NCBI GenBank assembly: GCA_028284935.1
Contig: JANQQQ010000016.1
Location: 1 to 64,000 of the forward strand
Source: Croceivirga sp.
GTDB lineage: Bacteria; Bacteroidota; Bacteroidia; Flavobacteriales; Flavobacteriaceae
DNA: 64,000 bases
Direction of reading: 5' to 3'
The position numbers were made by a program, and so were the translations under genes. The notes under the pieces were generated by a model. It made no database searches and was not told the DNA's origin. It saw only the letters and a program-made list of their open reading frames with translations. Below are positions 46,545 through 54,557 of the stretch, in pieces. The number at the start of each line of letters is the position of its first letter. Within the stretch, counting starts at the first letter, position 1.

Positions 46545-46560
46545 TGTTCCACGTGGAACA
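46545..46560. other. parS site 2 (ParB binding), downstream of mnmG
   Basis: An identical copy of TGTTCCACGTGGAACA begins 9 nt after the mnmG stop codon, in the 77-bp gap before the next gene. The pair are 1900 bp apart. Confidence 0.87.
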
Positions 46561-46613
46561 ACACTGATTTTGGCCTGGTTTTTGATTCTTAAAGGAAACA
46601 AATCCAAGCCAAC

Positions 46614-47177
46614 ATGAAAAAACTGTACATTGTTCTCTCTTCATTTTTCCTCCTGCAATCCTGTATTCCGCTAAGGATTGCCCCCAAGATTTCGGACTAC
46701 AAAACGGTATCCGGAAAAGGGTTTAAAAAGGGACTTCCCAAGAAAACACTATTTGTCTTCGAAGACCCCAAGGAAGCGGGGGAGTTCTATGAGTACATCA
46801 ACATAAAATATAGCCTTCAAGATTATTATGTGGATGTGGAGGTGCCCTTCAGCCTTGAGGGGGAAGCCTATTTCTTTTCTTTCTATGAGGTGGAGAAAAA
46901 AGATAAGGCAATCAACCTTATCCCTATCATAATGGATGTCACCTTAAATGCGGCCCTTGGCAACGATGATTTTGAGACCTACACGGCAACGGATGAAAAT
47001 ACCATAAACAGAAACGGAAATTACTATGTGGCCATAGAGGTTTTCTCAAAAGAAGAACAGGATTGCCTTAGTGAGGAATATGATAATCGTCCTAGGGTTT
47101 TAAACTATCTTCGCACCTTAAAGGAAGAATACCTTTCCACGCACAACTATAATGAAGTCGTATTTAAAAACGAATGA
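46614..47177 (+). CDS. Lipoprotein of unknown function
   Basis: This 187-aa protein has a lipobox LLQSC near residue 17. The mature part contains KTLFVFEDPKEAGEFYEYIN, IKYSLQDYYVDVEVPF and YFFSFYEVEKKDKAINLIPI, suggesting a compact alpha/beta domain without recognised family. Its end overlaps the methyltransferase gene by 26 nt, so the two are co-transcribed. It begins 53 nt downstream of parS site 2. Confidence 0.7.
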   Translation: MKKLYIVLSSFFLLQSCIPLRIAPKISDYKTVSGKGFKKGLPKKTLFVFEDPKEAGEFYEYINIKYSLQDYYVDVEVPFSLEGEAYFFSFYEVEKKDKAINLIPIIMDVTLNAALGNDDFETYTATDENTINRNGNYYVAIEVFSKEEQDCLSEEYDNRPRVLNYLRTLKEEYLSTHNYNEVVFKNE

Positions 47178-47991
47178 CTTTTTTCTTACCAAAGAATCGT
47201 TTGAACTTTTGCATGACGAGGCTTTGGATATGCTGGTGACACATCCAAAGCCGGGAAATATCATCAAGTATTATCAATCTGACAATTACATTTCCCATAC
47301 CGATCAAACCAAAACAGTAGCTGACCGACTGTACCAGCGAGTTAAAAGAATCAATCTAAAAAACAAGTTAGCATTGGTTAAAAAAAGTGCTAAGGGAAAT
47401 CAAAACCTGCTTGATGTTGGGGCAGGAACGGGAGACTTTTTGCTATATGCCAAAAAACAGGGATGGAAAGTATCTGGTGTGGAGCCCAACCCCATCGCAA
47501 ATCAATTGGCGAAAAAAAAGGGACTTACACTTAAAATGGCTTTAACGGAATTTGAGAAGGAGAAATTCGATGTCATCACCTTGTGGCATGTCCTTGAACA
47601 TCTTCCAGAGTTAAGGGAAAGTATTGAACAATTGTGTAGGATGCTTGAAGATGATGGAACCTTGATTATTGCCGTTCCCAATTTTAAATCCTATGATGCG
47701 CAACACTACAAAAATTTTTGGGCAGCATATGATGTGCCAAGACATTTATGGCACTTTTCAAAAACGACCATACGGAAAATGTTCTCAGAACATAAATTGA
47801 ACCTGAATGGAGTAAGGCCCATGTGGTTTGATGCCTTCTATGTTTCCCTTCTTAGTGAAGAATACAAGACCGGCAAAAAAAATTGGGTAAAAGCTTTTAC
47901 TGTTGGTTTCTGGTCCAACCTAAGGGGAATTTTTACAAAAGAGTTCAGTTCCCACATTTATATTCTTCAAAAATCAAATAGAAGGCCGTAG
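47152..47991 (+). CDS. Class I SAM-dependent methyltransferase
   Basis: This 279-aa protein has the SAM motif I LLDVGAGTGDFLLYAKK, an acidic end of strand 2 (VSGVEPNPIA), FDVITLWHVLEHLPE and the later DDGTLIIAVPN strand, together the Methyltransf_11/23 pattern. The PRHLWHFSKTTI motif is common in the UbiG-like/glycan-associated group. Substrate unknown. It overlaps the upstream lipoprotein gene by 26 nt. The following 190 bp hold no recognisable gene. Confidence 0.85.
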   Translation: MKSYLKTNDFFLTKESFELLHDEALDMLVTHPKPGNIIKYYQSDNYISHTDQTKTVADRLYQRVKRINLKNKLALVKKSAKGNQNLLDVGAGTGDFLLYAKKQGWKVSGVEPNPIANQLAKKKGLTLKMALTEFEKEKFDVITLWHVLEHLPELRESIEQLCRMLEDDGTLIIAVPNFKSYDAQHYKNFWAAYDVPRHLWHFSKTTIRKMFSEHKLNLNGVRPMWFDAFYVSLLSEEYKTGKKNWVKAFTVGFWSNLRGIFTKEFSSHIYILQKSNRRP

Positions 47992-48174
47992 CCGGCTCTT
48001 AACCTTAGTTCCTTTGACTTGCCTGAAGTACACGTTTGATGACGATAAGAAGCTTTAAAACGCCCCTTTGTCCATAGAAATCCCCAATAACGGAACCAAT
48101 AACAAATAACAAAACCTTATTATAAATGCCTTAAACATTTTTTGGATGTATAAGGCGGTAGCCAAGGCTTTTAC

Positions 48175-48182
48175 TATTTTTG
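48175..48182 (+). promoter_or_regulatory. -7 promoter box for the OmpH-like gene
   Basis: TATTTTTG matches TAnnTTTG, about 20 nt before the ATG pair at 48202 and 48205. The -33 box is not at standard spacing. Confidence 0.4.
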
Positions 48183-48201
48183 CGTGCTCGTAAAAAAGAA
48201 C

Positions 48202-48711
48202 ATGATGAAAAAATTGATTTATACCATAATCATTCTGTCTTTCATTTCTTGTCAGCAAGATAAAATTGGTTTTGTGGACAATATTAAGTTGATGGACGGT
48301 TATCAGGAAAAAATTGATGTTGAAAGTAAATTCAAGGCCAAGGCAGAGGCCATGAACAAAAAACGCGATAGTATTTCACAGGCATTTCAATTGGAATATC
48401 AAGCACTACAGACCAAGGCACAAAGCTGGTCGCAGAAAAAGGCCCAAGAAGAACTGGGCTTGCTACAACAACGCAGCCAGTTTTTGGGACAGCAATTACA
48501 ACAAGAAGAGCAGCAATTGCAATCTGAAGGTCAAACTGAAATGGATAGTGTCGTCAGGACTGCAAAAAGGGAAATCCAAGCTTTTGGAAAGGCCAATGGC
48601 TATACCTACATTCTCACCGGGGGTGAAGGGGGTAGTGTGCTTTATGGTGTAGAGGCCAAAGACCTTACTACGGAGATATTGAAAATTTTAAATGACAAGT
48701 ACAAAAAGTAA
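48202..48711 (+). CDS. OmpH/Skp-like periplasmic chaperone, lipoprotein
   Basis: The protein (about 169 aa from ATG 48202; ATG 48205 is also possible) has a lipobox SFISC, then the OmpH/Skp signature: KIGFVDNIKLMDGYQEK, a long Gln/Glu/Lys-rich coiled coil (about residues 40-125) and an ending TYILTGGEGGSVLYGVEAKDLT. Skp-type chaperones hold unfolded outer-membrane proteins. A lipid anchor is a variation on the soluble E. coli protein. A terminator follows. Confidence 0.85.
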   Translation: MMKKLIYTIIILSFISCQQDKIGFVDNIKLMDGYQEKIDVESKFKAKAEAMNKKRDSISQAFQLEYQALQTKAQSWSQKKAQEELGLLQQRSQFLGQQLQQEEQQLQSEGQTEMDSVVRTAKREIQAFGKANGYTYILTGGEGGSVLYGVEAKDLTTEILKILNDKYKK

Positions 48712-48733
48712 GCCTCTGCTCTTAATTTGGCAT

Positions 48734-48760
48734 AAAGCCCTGATATTCAGGGCTTTTTAT
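48734..48760 (+). terminator. Rho-independent terminator after the OmpH-like gene
   Basis: A perfect 10-bp stem, AAAGCCCTGA with TCAGGGCTTT, has a TAT loop and is followed by T-rich sequence. It overlaps the stop of the opposing DoxX gene. Confidence 0.85.
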
Positions 48761-49155
48761 TGTAATAAAAACAATAGAAATGCCGTGGGGACCAAGTAGA
48801 TGACAATGGTCTTCGCCCCTTCATAATCCTTGGCGACACGTTGCCCCAATAACAATAGCAATAAGGTGATGGCCGAAACCAAAGCGCCATAAAACGCAAA
48901 AAGGGTATTGCCATGGAATAGCAGGTGAAGGACCCCCACAAGGGATAGCGCTCCAGCCGCAAGCTCCATCACGGTTATGATTCCAAGCAACAAAGGAACC
49001 CCATTTTTAAAAGGGGACTCCGCAAAATGACCGACCAACCACGAACGATTTCCCTTCCAATCCCTTACCTTATCAATACCACTTTGTAAAAAAACAATGA
49101 TCAAAAAAACAAGGAGAATGAGCTGAACGTAATTGTCGGTAAAGTGAAGATGCAT
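48757..49155 (-). CDS. DoxX-like membrane protein
   Basis: This 132-aa protein has four hydrophobic segments (about residues 8-26, 50-72, 78-100 and 110-130) and resembles the DoxX/DoxD family by the pattern FLQSGIDKVRDW, GVPLLLGIITVMELAAG. Members are often linked to oxidative or sulphur chemistry but the role here is unknown. It starts 10 nt after the delta' gene and is probably co-transcribed with it. Confidence 0.72.
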   Translation of the reverse strand: MHLHFTDNYVQLILLVFLIIVFLQSGIDKVRDWKGNRSWLVGHFAESPFKNGVPLLLGIITVMELAAGALSLVGVLHLLFHGNTLFAFYGALVSAITLLLLLLGQRVAKDYEGAKTIVIYLVPTAFLLFLLQ

Positions 49156-49165
49156 GGTATTGATT

Positions 49166-50314
49166 TTAAGTGGCCTTGGTATGCAAGAGCCGAGTTAGTT
49201 TAATGGATAGATCGGTAAAGATAAGTTTGGAATTTCCATTGCGTTCCACATGGATGATCGCTGTTTCCAATTCTTCAAAAATAGATTGTACGTTGTTCTC
49301 GTGGATAAAGGGAGCAAACTTTTTGAGCTCAAAATTGTCCACATGAATTTTGGAATAGACCAATTCTTGCGTGCTGTAGTTCAATAGTAAGGCTTGACGG
49401 ATGATATGGATACAGTAGGAAAGAAACTTTTTTTGTACCTCACGGCCTACTTTGGCAAGTTCATCACTCCACAAAATCAAATCATGAATGGCCGCTTTGT
49501 TGCCCTTGGCCTTAAAGGCACTTCGGACCCATTGGACAAACCACTTTTCAAAGACAAGATCTTCGGAGTCCTGGTTCATGAGGTCCAAGGCTTTGTTGAA
49601 GTTACCATTGGCTTCGTGGGCCAACTGTTGGGCCAGGGCTTCCCCCAACCCTTTTTCCATCAAACCCTTTGCTATAATATCTTCCGGTAAATGGGGAAAG
49701 TGAAGGATTTGGCAGCGTGACCGAATGGTTCCTATCAATTGTTCTTCTTCCTCGGCGAGCAAAAGAATGATGGTCTGTCTTGGAGGCTCCTCAATCAGTT
49801 TTAACAATTTGTTGGAAGCAGCTATGTTCATTTTTTCTGCCATCCAAACCAGTAAAACCTTATAGCCGCCTTCATACGATTTTAATGAAAGCTTTTTTAC
49901 GATATCCTGGGCTTCATCCACACCAATTTGTCCTTGCTTTTTCTCGATTCCTATGAATCGGTACCAATCAAAAAGGTTGCCATAAGGCTGTTCCGATAAG
50001 AATTGCCGCCACTCCAGGAGGTAGTTATTGCTTACCGCATGGCTTTTTACCCTATCCGAATTGGATACTGGAAACGCAAAATGGATATCTGGGTGGGTGA
50101 AGGTTGCACATTTATGAAGGCAACTGTTGTACCCTTGGGAGTCTTTTTCGTGAATCTTTGAAATAACATATTGGGCATAGGCCAAGGCTATGGGCAAGGT
50201 GCCGCAGCCCTCTGGCCCAACAAATAACTGGGCATGGGGTATGCGACCACTGTCCGCAGAGGTAATCAAATGATTTTTTAGGTGTTTTTGTCCTAAGGCA
50301 TTTTCAAATAACAT
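49166..50314 (-). CDS. holB: DNA polymerase III delta' subunit
   Basis: This 382-aa protein has the clamp-loader AAA+ layout: a degenerate P-loop VGPEGCGTLPIAL (the G-K-T/S is missing, as expected for delta'), PHAQLFVG, GQIGVDEAQDIVKKLS, KMNIAASNKLLKLIEEPP and the conserved SRCQILHF (SRC motif). Delta' helps load the sliding clamp. The start MLFENALGQKHLKN fits the family. Its -7 box lies 4 nt before the ATG. Confidence 0.92.
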   Translation of the reverse strand: MLFENALGQKHLKNHLITSADSGRIPHAQLFVGPEGCGTLPIALAYAQYVISKIHEKDSQGYNSCLHKCATFTHPDIHFAFPVSNSDRVKSHAVSNNYLLEWRQFLSEQPYGNLFDWYRFIGIEKKQGQIGVDEAQDIVKKLSLKSYEGGYKVLLVWMAEKMNIAASNKLLKLIEEPPRQTIILLLAEEEEQLIGTIRSRCQILHFPHLPEDIIAKGLMEKGLGEALAQQLAHEANGNFNKALDLMNQDSEDLVFEKWFVQWVRSAFKAKGNKAAIHDLILWSDELAKVGREVQKKFLSYCIHIIRQALLLNYSTQELVYSKIHVDNFELKKFAPFIHENNVQSIFEELETAIIHVERNGNSKLIFTDLSIKLTRLLHTKAT

Positions 50315-50318
50315 CTAT

Positions 50319-50326
50319 CAAATATA
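50319..50326 (-). promoter_or_regulatory. -7 promoter box for holB
   Basis: TATATTTG on the minus strand matches TAnnTTTG. It ends 4 nt before the holB ATG, so the mRNA may be leaderless. No standard -33 box is seen. Confidence 0.45.
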
Positions 50327-50385
50327 GGGCATTTGAGCACTTTTCCTTTAATTGCGGATATCAATCAATTGAGGTGAAAATTAGT

Positions 50386-50415
50386 TTTGATGACCTCCTT
50401 AAATGGTTATTTTTG
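50386..50415 (+). promoter_or_regulatory. Promoter of pgk (TTTG-N18-TATTTTTG)
   Basis: TTTG (50386-50389) and TATTTTTG (50408-50415) are 18 nt apart, matching both Bacteroidota promoter boxes. The ATG at 50403 lies inside it, so pgk starts at 50436. Confidence 0.65.
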
Positions 50416-50435
50416 AAGTTCAAACCAAGAAGACC

Positions 50436-51626
50436 ATGAAAGTAATTGACGACTATAACTTCGAGGGTAAAAAAGCCCTCATTCGCGTAGATTTTAATGT
50501 GCCTCTTGATGAAGCGCTAAATGTGACCGACACAAGTAGAATTGAGGCGGCAAAACCCACTATTCTAAAGATACTTGAGGATGGGGGGAGTGCAGTTCTT
50601 ATGAGTCATTTAGGAAGACCAAAGGGACAGCGAAATGATAGGATGTCCTTAAAACATATTTGCGAAAAAGTATCTGAAATTATTGGCGTTCAAGTAAAGT
50701 TCGTCGATGATTGTGTAGGCGAAAAAGTAGAACAAGCCTATACCGAGCTACAGAGCGGTGAAATGCTATTGTTGGAGAATTTGCGGTTTTATGGCGAGGA
50801 AACCAATGGAGATGTTGCTTTCGCAGAGAAGCTTTCAAAATTTGGCGACATTTATGTAAACGATGCCTTCGGAACGGCACATCGTGCCCATGCGTCAACC
50901 ACGATCGTAGCACAGTTCTTCCCTGAAAACAAGTGTTTTGGCTATTTGTTGGCGAAAGAAATTAAAGCGATTGAAACTGTCATGCAGACAGGAGAGAAGC
51001 CAGTCACAGCTATTCTTGGAGGCGCCAAGGTCTCATCCAAGATCACCATTATTGAGAATATTCTTGACAAAGTGGACCACCTCATTATTGGGGGAGGGAT
51101 GACCTATACGTTTGTTAAGGCCCAAGGGGGGAATGTAGGAGCCTCCATTTGTGAAGAGGACAAAATGGGGTTGGCCCTGGATATTTTGCAACAAGCAGAA
51201 GCGAAAAAAGTAAAAGTACATCTTCCCGTGGACGTCATTGCAGCTGATGATTTTGACAATAATGCCAACACCCAAATGGTTCAGGTAAACAGCATTCCAG
51301 ACGGTTGGCAAGGCCTTGATGTGGGCCCAGAAACCCTAAAGAGGTTTGGAGAGGTAATTCTGGACTCCCGCACCATTTTATGGAACGGTCCGGTAGGTGT
51401 TTTTGAGATGGAAAGCTTTGCTGAGGGGACCATTTCTGTTGGAAATTATGTGGATAAGGCTACCCAAAATGGCGCTTTTTCTTTGGTAGGCGGTGGAGAT
51501 TCCGTAGCTGCGGTAAAGCAATTTGGTTTTCAGGACAAGGTGAGCTATGTATCCACCGGGGGTGGGGCTATGCTAGAGAGCCTCGAGGGCAAAACACTTC
51601 CCGGAATTGCGGCAATATTGGACTAA
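50436..51626 (+). CDS. pgk: Phosphoglycerate kinase
   Basis: From ATG 50436 the protein is 396 aa, the normal size. It has the N-terminal RVDFNVPLD (3-phosphoglycerate site), [44 protein letters not shown], and the nucleotide-binding [12 protein letters not shown] with a final [14 protein letters not shown]. It makes ATP from 1,3-bisphosphoglycerate in glycolysis. An upstream frame to ATG 50403 overlaps the promoter and is rejected. Confidence 0.97.
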   Translation: MKVIDDYNFEGKKALIRVDFNVPLDEALNVTDTSRIEAAKPTILKILEDGGSAVLMSHLGRPKGQRNDRMSLKHICEKVSEIIGVQVKFVDDCVGEKVEQAYTELQSGEMLLLENLRFYGEETNGDVAFAEKLSKFGDIYVNDAFGTAHRAHASTTIVAQFFPENKCFGYLLAKEIKAIETVMQTGEKPVTAILGGAKVSSKITIIENILDKVDHLIIGGGMTYTFVKAQGGNVGASICEEDKMGLALDILQQAEAKKVKVHLPVDVIAADDFDNNANTQMVQVNSIPDGWQGLDVGPETLKRFGEVILDSRTILWNGPVGVFEMESFAEGTISVGNYVDKATQNGAFSLVGGGDSVAAVKQFGFQDKVSYVSTGGGAMLESLEGKTLPGIAAILD

Positions 51627-51645
51627 CACTTACGTTATCGATTAA

Positions 51646-51667
51646 CGGAATTTATCCGATTTTTTTA
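51646..51667 (+). terminator. Possible weak terminator after pgk
   Basis: A 4-bp stem CGGA-ATTTA-TCCG is followed by a T run. A second small dyad CGTTA/TAACG lies just upstream. Short stem, so uncertain. Confidence 0.35.
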
Positions 51668-51744
51668 GTTTTTGACCCTGTTCTTTTTGAATTTGGGAAA
51701 AAAACCGCATTTTCGTTAGTCCCAAACCAAACTATGTACTGAAG

Positions 51745-53355
51745 ATGAGTTTTCGATTCCTAACGTCCTTCCTATTGTCTATATCAGCGGGCCTGACTTC
51801 GCTTTGTGCCCAAGATGGCATTAAAGACAGTTTAGGCATAGTATCGGATTCCCTGACAAGGGAACGTACCATGCAATTGCAAAAGGGGGACAATACCATT
51901 CAGGATACCGCCCTTAAAATCTCGTCAATTGACTCGTATACCAAAAAGACAACGTTAGAGGACATGGAACAGGCCTATGCCTATGACAGTCTGTGGATGA
52001 GCGAATTGGCGAGGCATCAAGATTATTTCAAGGAAATGTACCAAGAAGTGACAACCCCTTTGGATAGCCTGGAGTATCTTGAATTACCAACGGATACCTT
52101 GAAAGCTCGCTTGGCACTATTAAATGAAAAAACTCCTTTTAATATCTCGTACAACCCTTCATTGGAGCGAGTAATCAAGTCTTTTTTAACAAGAAAAAGA
52201 GGCCTGATGCAACGCATGATGACAGCCAGCCAATTTTACTTCCCCTTGTTTGAACAAGAGCTTGATCATCAGGACATTCCTTTGGAAATAAAATACTTGG
52301 CTATTGTTGAGTCCGCGCTCAATCCAAGGGCAAGATCTAGGGTAGGTGCCACAGGACTATGGCAGTTCATGTTTTCAACAGGGAGGCTATATGGCTTGAA
52401 TGTGAGCAGTTATGTAGATGAGCGCCGGGACCCCATTGAGTCCACCAAGGCCGCAGGAAAATATTTGGCCAAGCTATATGATATTTTCAATGACTGGGAT
52501 TTGGCCCTTGCCGCGTATAATTCAGGTCCAGGAAATGTAAATAAAGCCATTAGGCGTTCAGGGGGATATAAGAATTATTGGAATATTAGAAGAAACCTCC
52601 CACGCGAGACTGCCGGATACGTACCGGCGTTTTTGGCTACGATGTACCTTTTTGAATATGCGGATGAACATGGATTAAAAGGCGAAAAAATAGAACGACC
52701 TTATTTTGAAACAGATACCGTTCATGTTAAAGAACTGATCACTTTTGACCAAATTTCCACCTTGGTTGGGGTTTCAAAAGAGCAATTGCAGGTATTGAAT
52801 CCGCAATACAAACTTAACATCATTCCAAAAGTTCAGGGAAAAACCTTTACCCTTCGTCTTCCTGTAAAGCATATAGGAAGGTACGTGTCAAACGAAGAAG
52901 CCATATATGCATTTGCAAAAGCAGAAATCGAAAAACAGGAAAAGCCCCTTCCACAACTCGTAAACAGTAGTGATAGAATCAGGTACAAGGTAAAGAGTGG
53001 GGATTATTTAGGTAAAATTGCAGAACGGTATGGCGTTGGGGTGAGTCAAATAAAACGTTGGAATGGGTTACGAAGTAATAACCTCAGAATAGGCCAAAGA
53101 CTGACGATTTACCCACGAAAACCAGTGACGTCATCGAGTTCTAAATCTGTGGCTACCCATACCAAACCATCAAAACCTATTCAGCTTCCGAATGACCCCT
53201 CAAAAGTACATGAGGTACAAACTGGGGATTCACTTTGGACCATCTCCAGAAAATATCCGGGCATCAGTATTGAAAATCTAAGGGAATGGAATGGCCTCAG
53301 GGGAAATAACCTTAAGCCGGGGACAAAATTGAAGCTCTGCAACTGCTCTTCTTAA
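51745..53355 (+). CDS. MltD-like lytic transglycosylase with two LysM domains
   Basis: This 536-aa protein has a signal peptide (about residues 1-22), an SLT goose-lysozyme-like catalytic domain (about 165-300) with the catalytic Glu in AIVESALNPRARS and GATGLWQFMF, AAYNSGPGNVNKAIRR, and two C-terminal LysM modules (about 412-455, YKVKSGDYLGKIAERYGV, and 488-533, HEVQTGDSLWTISRKYPG). It cleaves peptidoglycan to 1,6-anhydro products in the periplasm. The DUF4837 lipoprotein gene follows 143 nt downstream. Confidence 0.93.
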   Translation: MSFRFLTSFLLSISAGLTSLCAQDGIKDSLGIVSDSLTRERTMQLQKGDNTIQDTALKISSIDSYTKKTTLEDMEQAYAYDSLWMSELARHQDYFKEMYQEVTTPLDSLEYLELPTDTLKARLALLNEKTPFNISYNPSLERVIKSFLTRKRGLMQRMMTASQFYFPLFEQELDHQDIPLEIKYLAIVESALNPRARSRVGATGLWQFMFSTGRLYGLNVSSYVDERRDPIESTKAAGKYLAKLYDIFNDWDLALAAYNSGPGNVNKAIRRSGGYKNYWNIRRNLPRETAGYVPAFLATMYLFEYADEHGLKGEKIERPYFETDTVHVKELITFDQISTLVGVSKEQLQVLNPQYKLNIIPKVQGKTFTLRLPVKHIGRYVSNEEAIYAFAKAEIEKQEKPLPQLVNSSDRIRYKVKSGDYLGKIAERYGVGVSQIKRWNGLRSNNLRIGQRLTIYPRKPVTSSSSKSVATHTKPSKPIQLPNDPSKVHEVQTGDSLWTISRKYPGISIENLREWNGLRGNNLKPGTKLKLCNCSS

Positions 53356-53454
53356 CCTTGGCGGCTGTCCTATTTTATTGAGTTGTTCCTTCTTTTGGCT
53401 CAGGTCATTCACCCTTGTTTCCCATTGGCTCATCCAAAAGTTAAGTTTGCTCAT
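53278..53454 (-). CDS. Possible 58-aa small ORF
   Basis: An ATG-started frame on the minus strand encodes a 58-aa peptide starting MSKLNFWMSQWETRVNDLSQ and continuing KKEQLNKIGQPPRLRR. The first 30 residues look like an amphipathic, Trp-containing helix; the last 26 are antisense to the 3' end of the transglycosylase gene. No promoter match was found upstream. No family is recognised, and it may be chance. Confidence 0.25.
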   Translation of the reverse strand: MSKLNFWMSQWETRVNDLSQKKEQLNKIGQPPRLRRAVAELQFCPRLKVISPEAIPFP

Positions 53455-53498
53455 TTACTTCGTTTAAGGTTGCTTTAAATTCATACCTTTAGGCCATT

Positions 53499-54491
53499 AT
53501 GAATGGACGAAGAATACTATGGGCCTCGGCACTGTTGCTGTTGGCCTTTTCCTGTAAGCAATCGAGTACTAAAGGACGATTTTTGCCACCTTCTACCGGC
53601 AGTGTCAATTCATTGATGGTGGTCATGGACAACGAACTTTGGCGTGGTGCCATTGGGGATAAAGTGCGCGAACTCTTTGCAAGCCCATCCTTAAGTTTGA
53701 TGCCGCAACAGCCTATTTTATCATTGACACAAATACCACCCCAAGTGTTTCGCGGGGCTACCGCCCACTCTAGATCGGTATTGTTGGTGGAACAAGATTC
53801 CATAACCGTGGCGCATGTCAAGAGCAATGTCTATGCGCAACCCCAGAAAGTTGCGGTGGTTAAGGGAACCAATTATGATGAATTGGTTGGTGGACTGGAA
53901 AAAATAGCGAACAAGGCCATTAGCTCGTTCAAGCATGTGGAGCTTACCGAAGCGCAAAAACGCTTCACACGATCCCTAAATAAAGAAACGGCGTTACAAG
54001 AGACCTTTGGCATTACTATGACCATTCCGTCTGCATATCGGGTGGGCAAACAAGAGGAAAATTTTGTGTGGCTGGACCGGCAGATACCTAAAGGCAATAT
54101 GAACATCATTGTCTATAGTATGCCCAACAACAGTTTTTCAAACGATTCCACTTTTGTAAGGGACATCATTGCTATGCGCGATTCAATAGGGAAGAAATAT
54201 ATCCCTGGACCGGATGACGGTACCTTTATGATTACGGAAAATGCCTTTGCCCCGTATTTGTTTCCAGCTGAAATAGGGGGGCTTAAGGGAGCGGAAGCAA
54301 GGGGTATTTGGGAAATCAAGGGCTACCCAATGGCTGGACCGTTCCTTACCTATATTTTAAACGATGAAGCCCATGACCGAAAACTGGTTATCGAAGGGTT
54401 TACCTTTGCCCCCAATACCCAAAAGCGGGATTATATGTTTGAGCTGGAGGCCATTTTAAAAACAATTGGTATAAAACGGGAAGATGGATAA
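53499..54491 (+). CDS. DUF4837-family lipoprotein
   Basis: This 330-aa protein has a lipobox LLAFSC (near residue 19), so it is lipid anchored. The body matches DUF4837, a Bacteroidota family of unknown function, with SVNSLMVVMDNELWRGAIGD, PQVFRGATAHSRS, IPSAYRVGKQEENFVWLDR and ARGIWEIKGYPMAGPFLTY. It is often found next to lytic transglycosylases, as here. A bidirectional terminator follows. Confidence 0.85.
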   Translation: MNGRRILWASALLLLAFSCKQSSTKGRFLPPSTGSVNSLMVVMDNELWRGAIGDKVRELFASPSLSLMPQQPILSLTQIPPQVFRGATAHSRSVLLVEQDSITVAHVKSNVYAQPQKVAVVKGTNYDELVGGLEKIANKAISSFKHVELTEAQKRFTRSLNKETALQETFGITMTIPSAYRVGKQEENFVWLDRQIPKGNMNIIVYSMPNNSFSNDSTFVRDIIAMRDSIGKKYIPGPDDGTFMITENAFAPYLFPAEIGGLKGAEARGIWEIKGYPMAGPFLTYILNDEAHDRKLVIEGFTFAPNTQKRDYMFELEAILKTIGIKREDG

Positions 54492-54495
54492 AATA

Positions 54496-54527
54496 AAAAG
54501 GGACGGATAATCATCCGCCCCTTTTTT
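54496..54527. terminator. Bidirectional terminator between DUF4837 and OmpA genes
   Basis: The stem AAAAGGGaCGGAT pairs with ATCCGcCCCTTTT around an AATC loop. T runs occur on both strands, fitting two convergent genes. Confidence 0.85.
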
Positions 54528-54557
54528 AGGTATCAAATTTGTTTTGTTCGTGTTTGA

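Noticed and set aside
46373-46564. Minus-strand ORF beginning LFHVEQ after mnmG
   Set aside because: Antisense to mnmG; its start merely reads through the parS palindrome, giving false similarity to the ybeY end.
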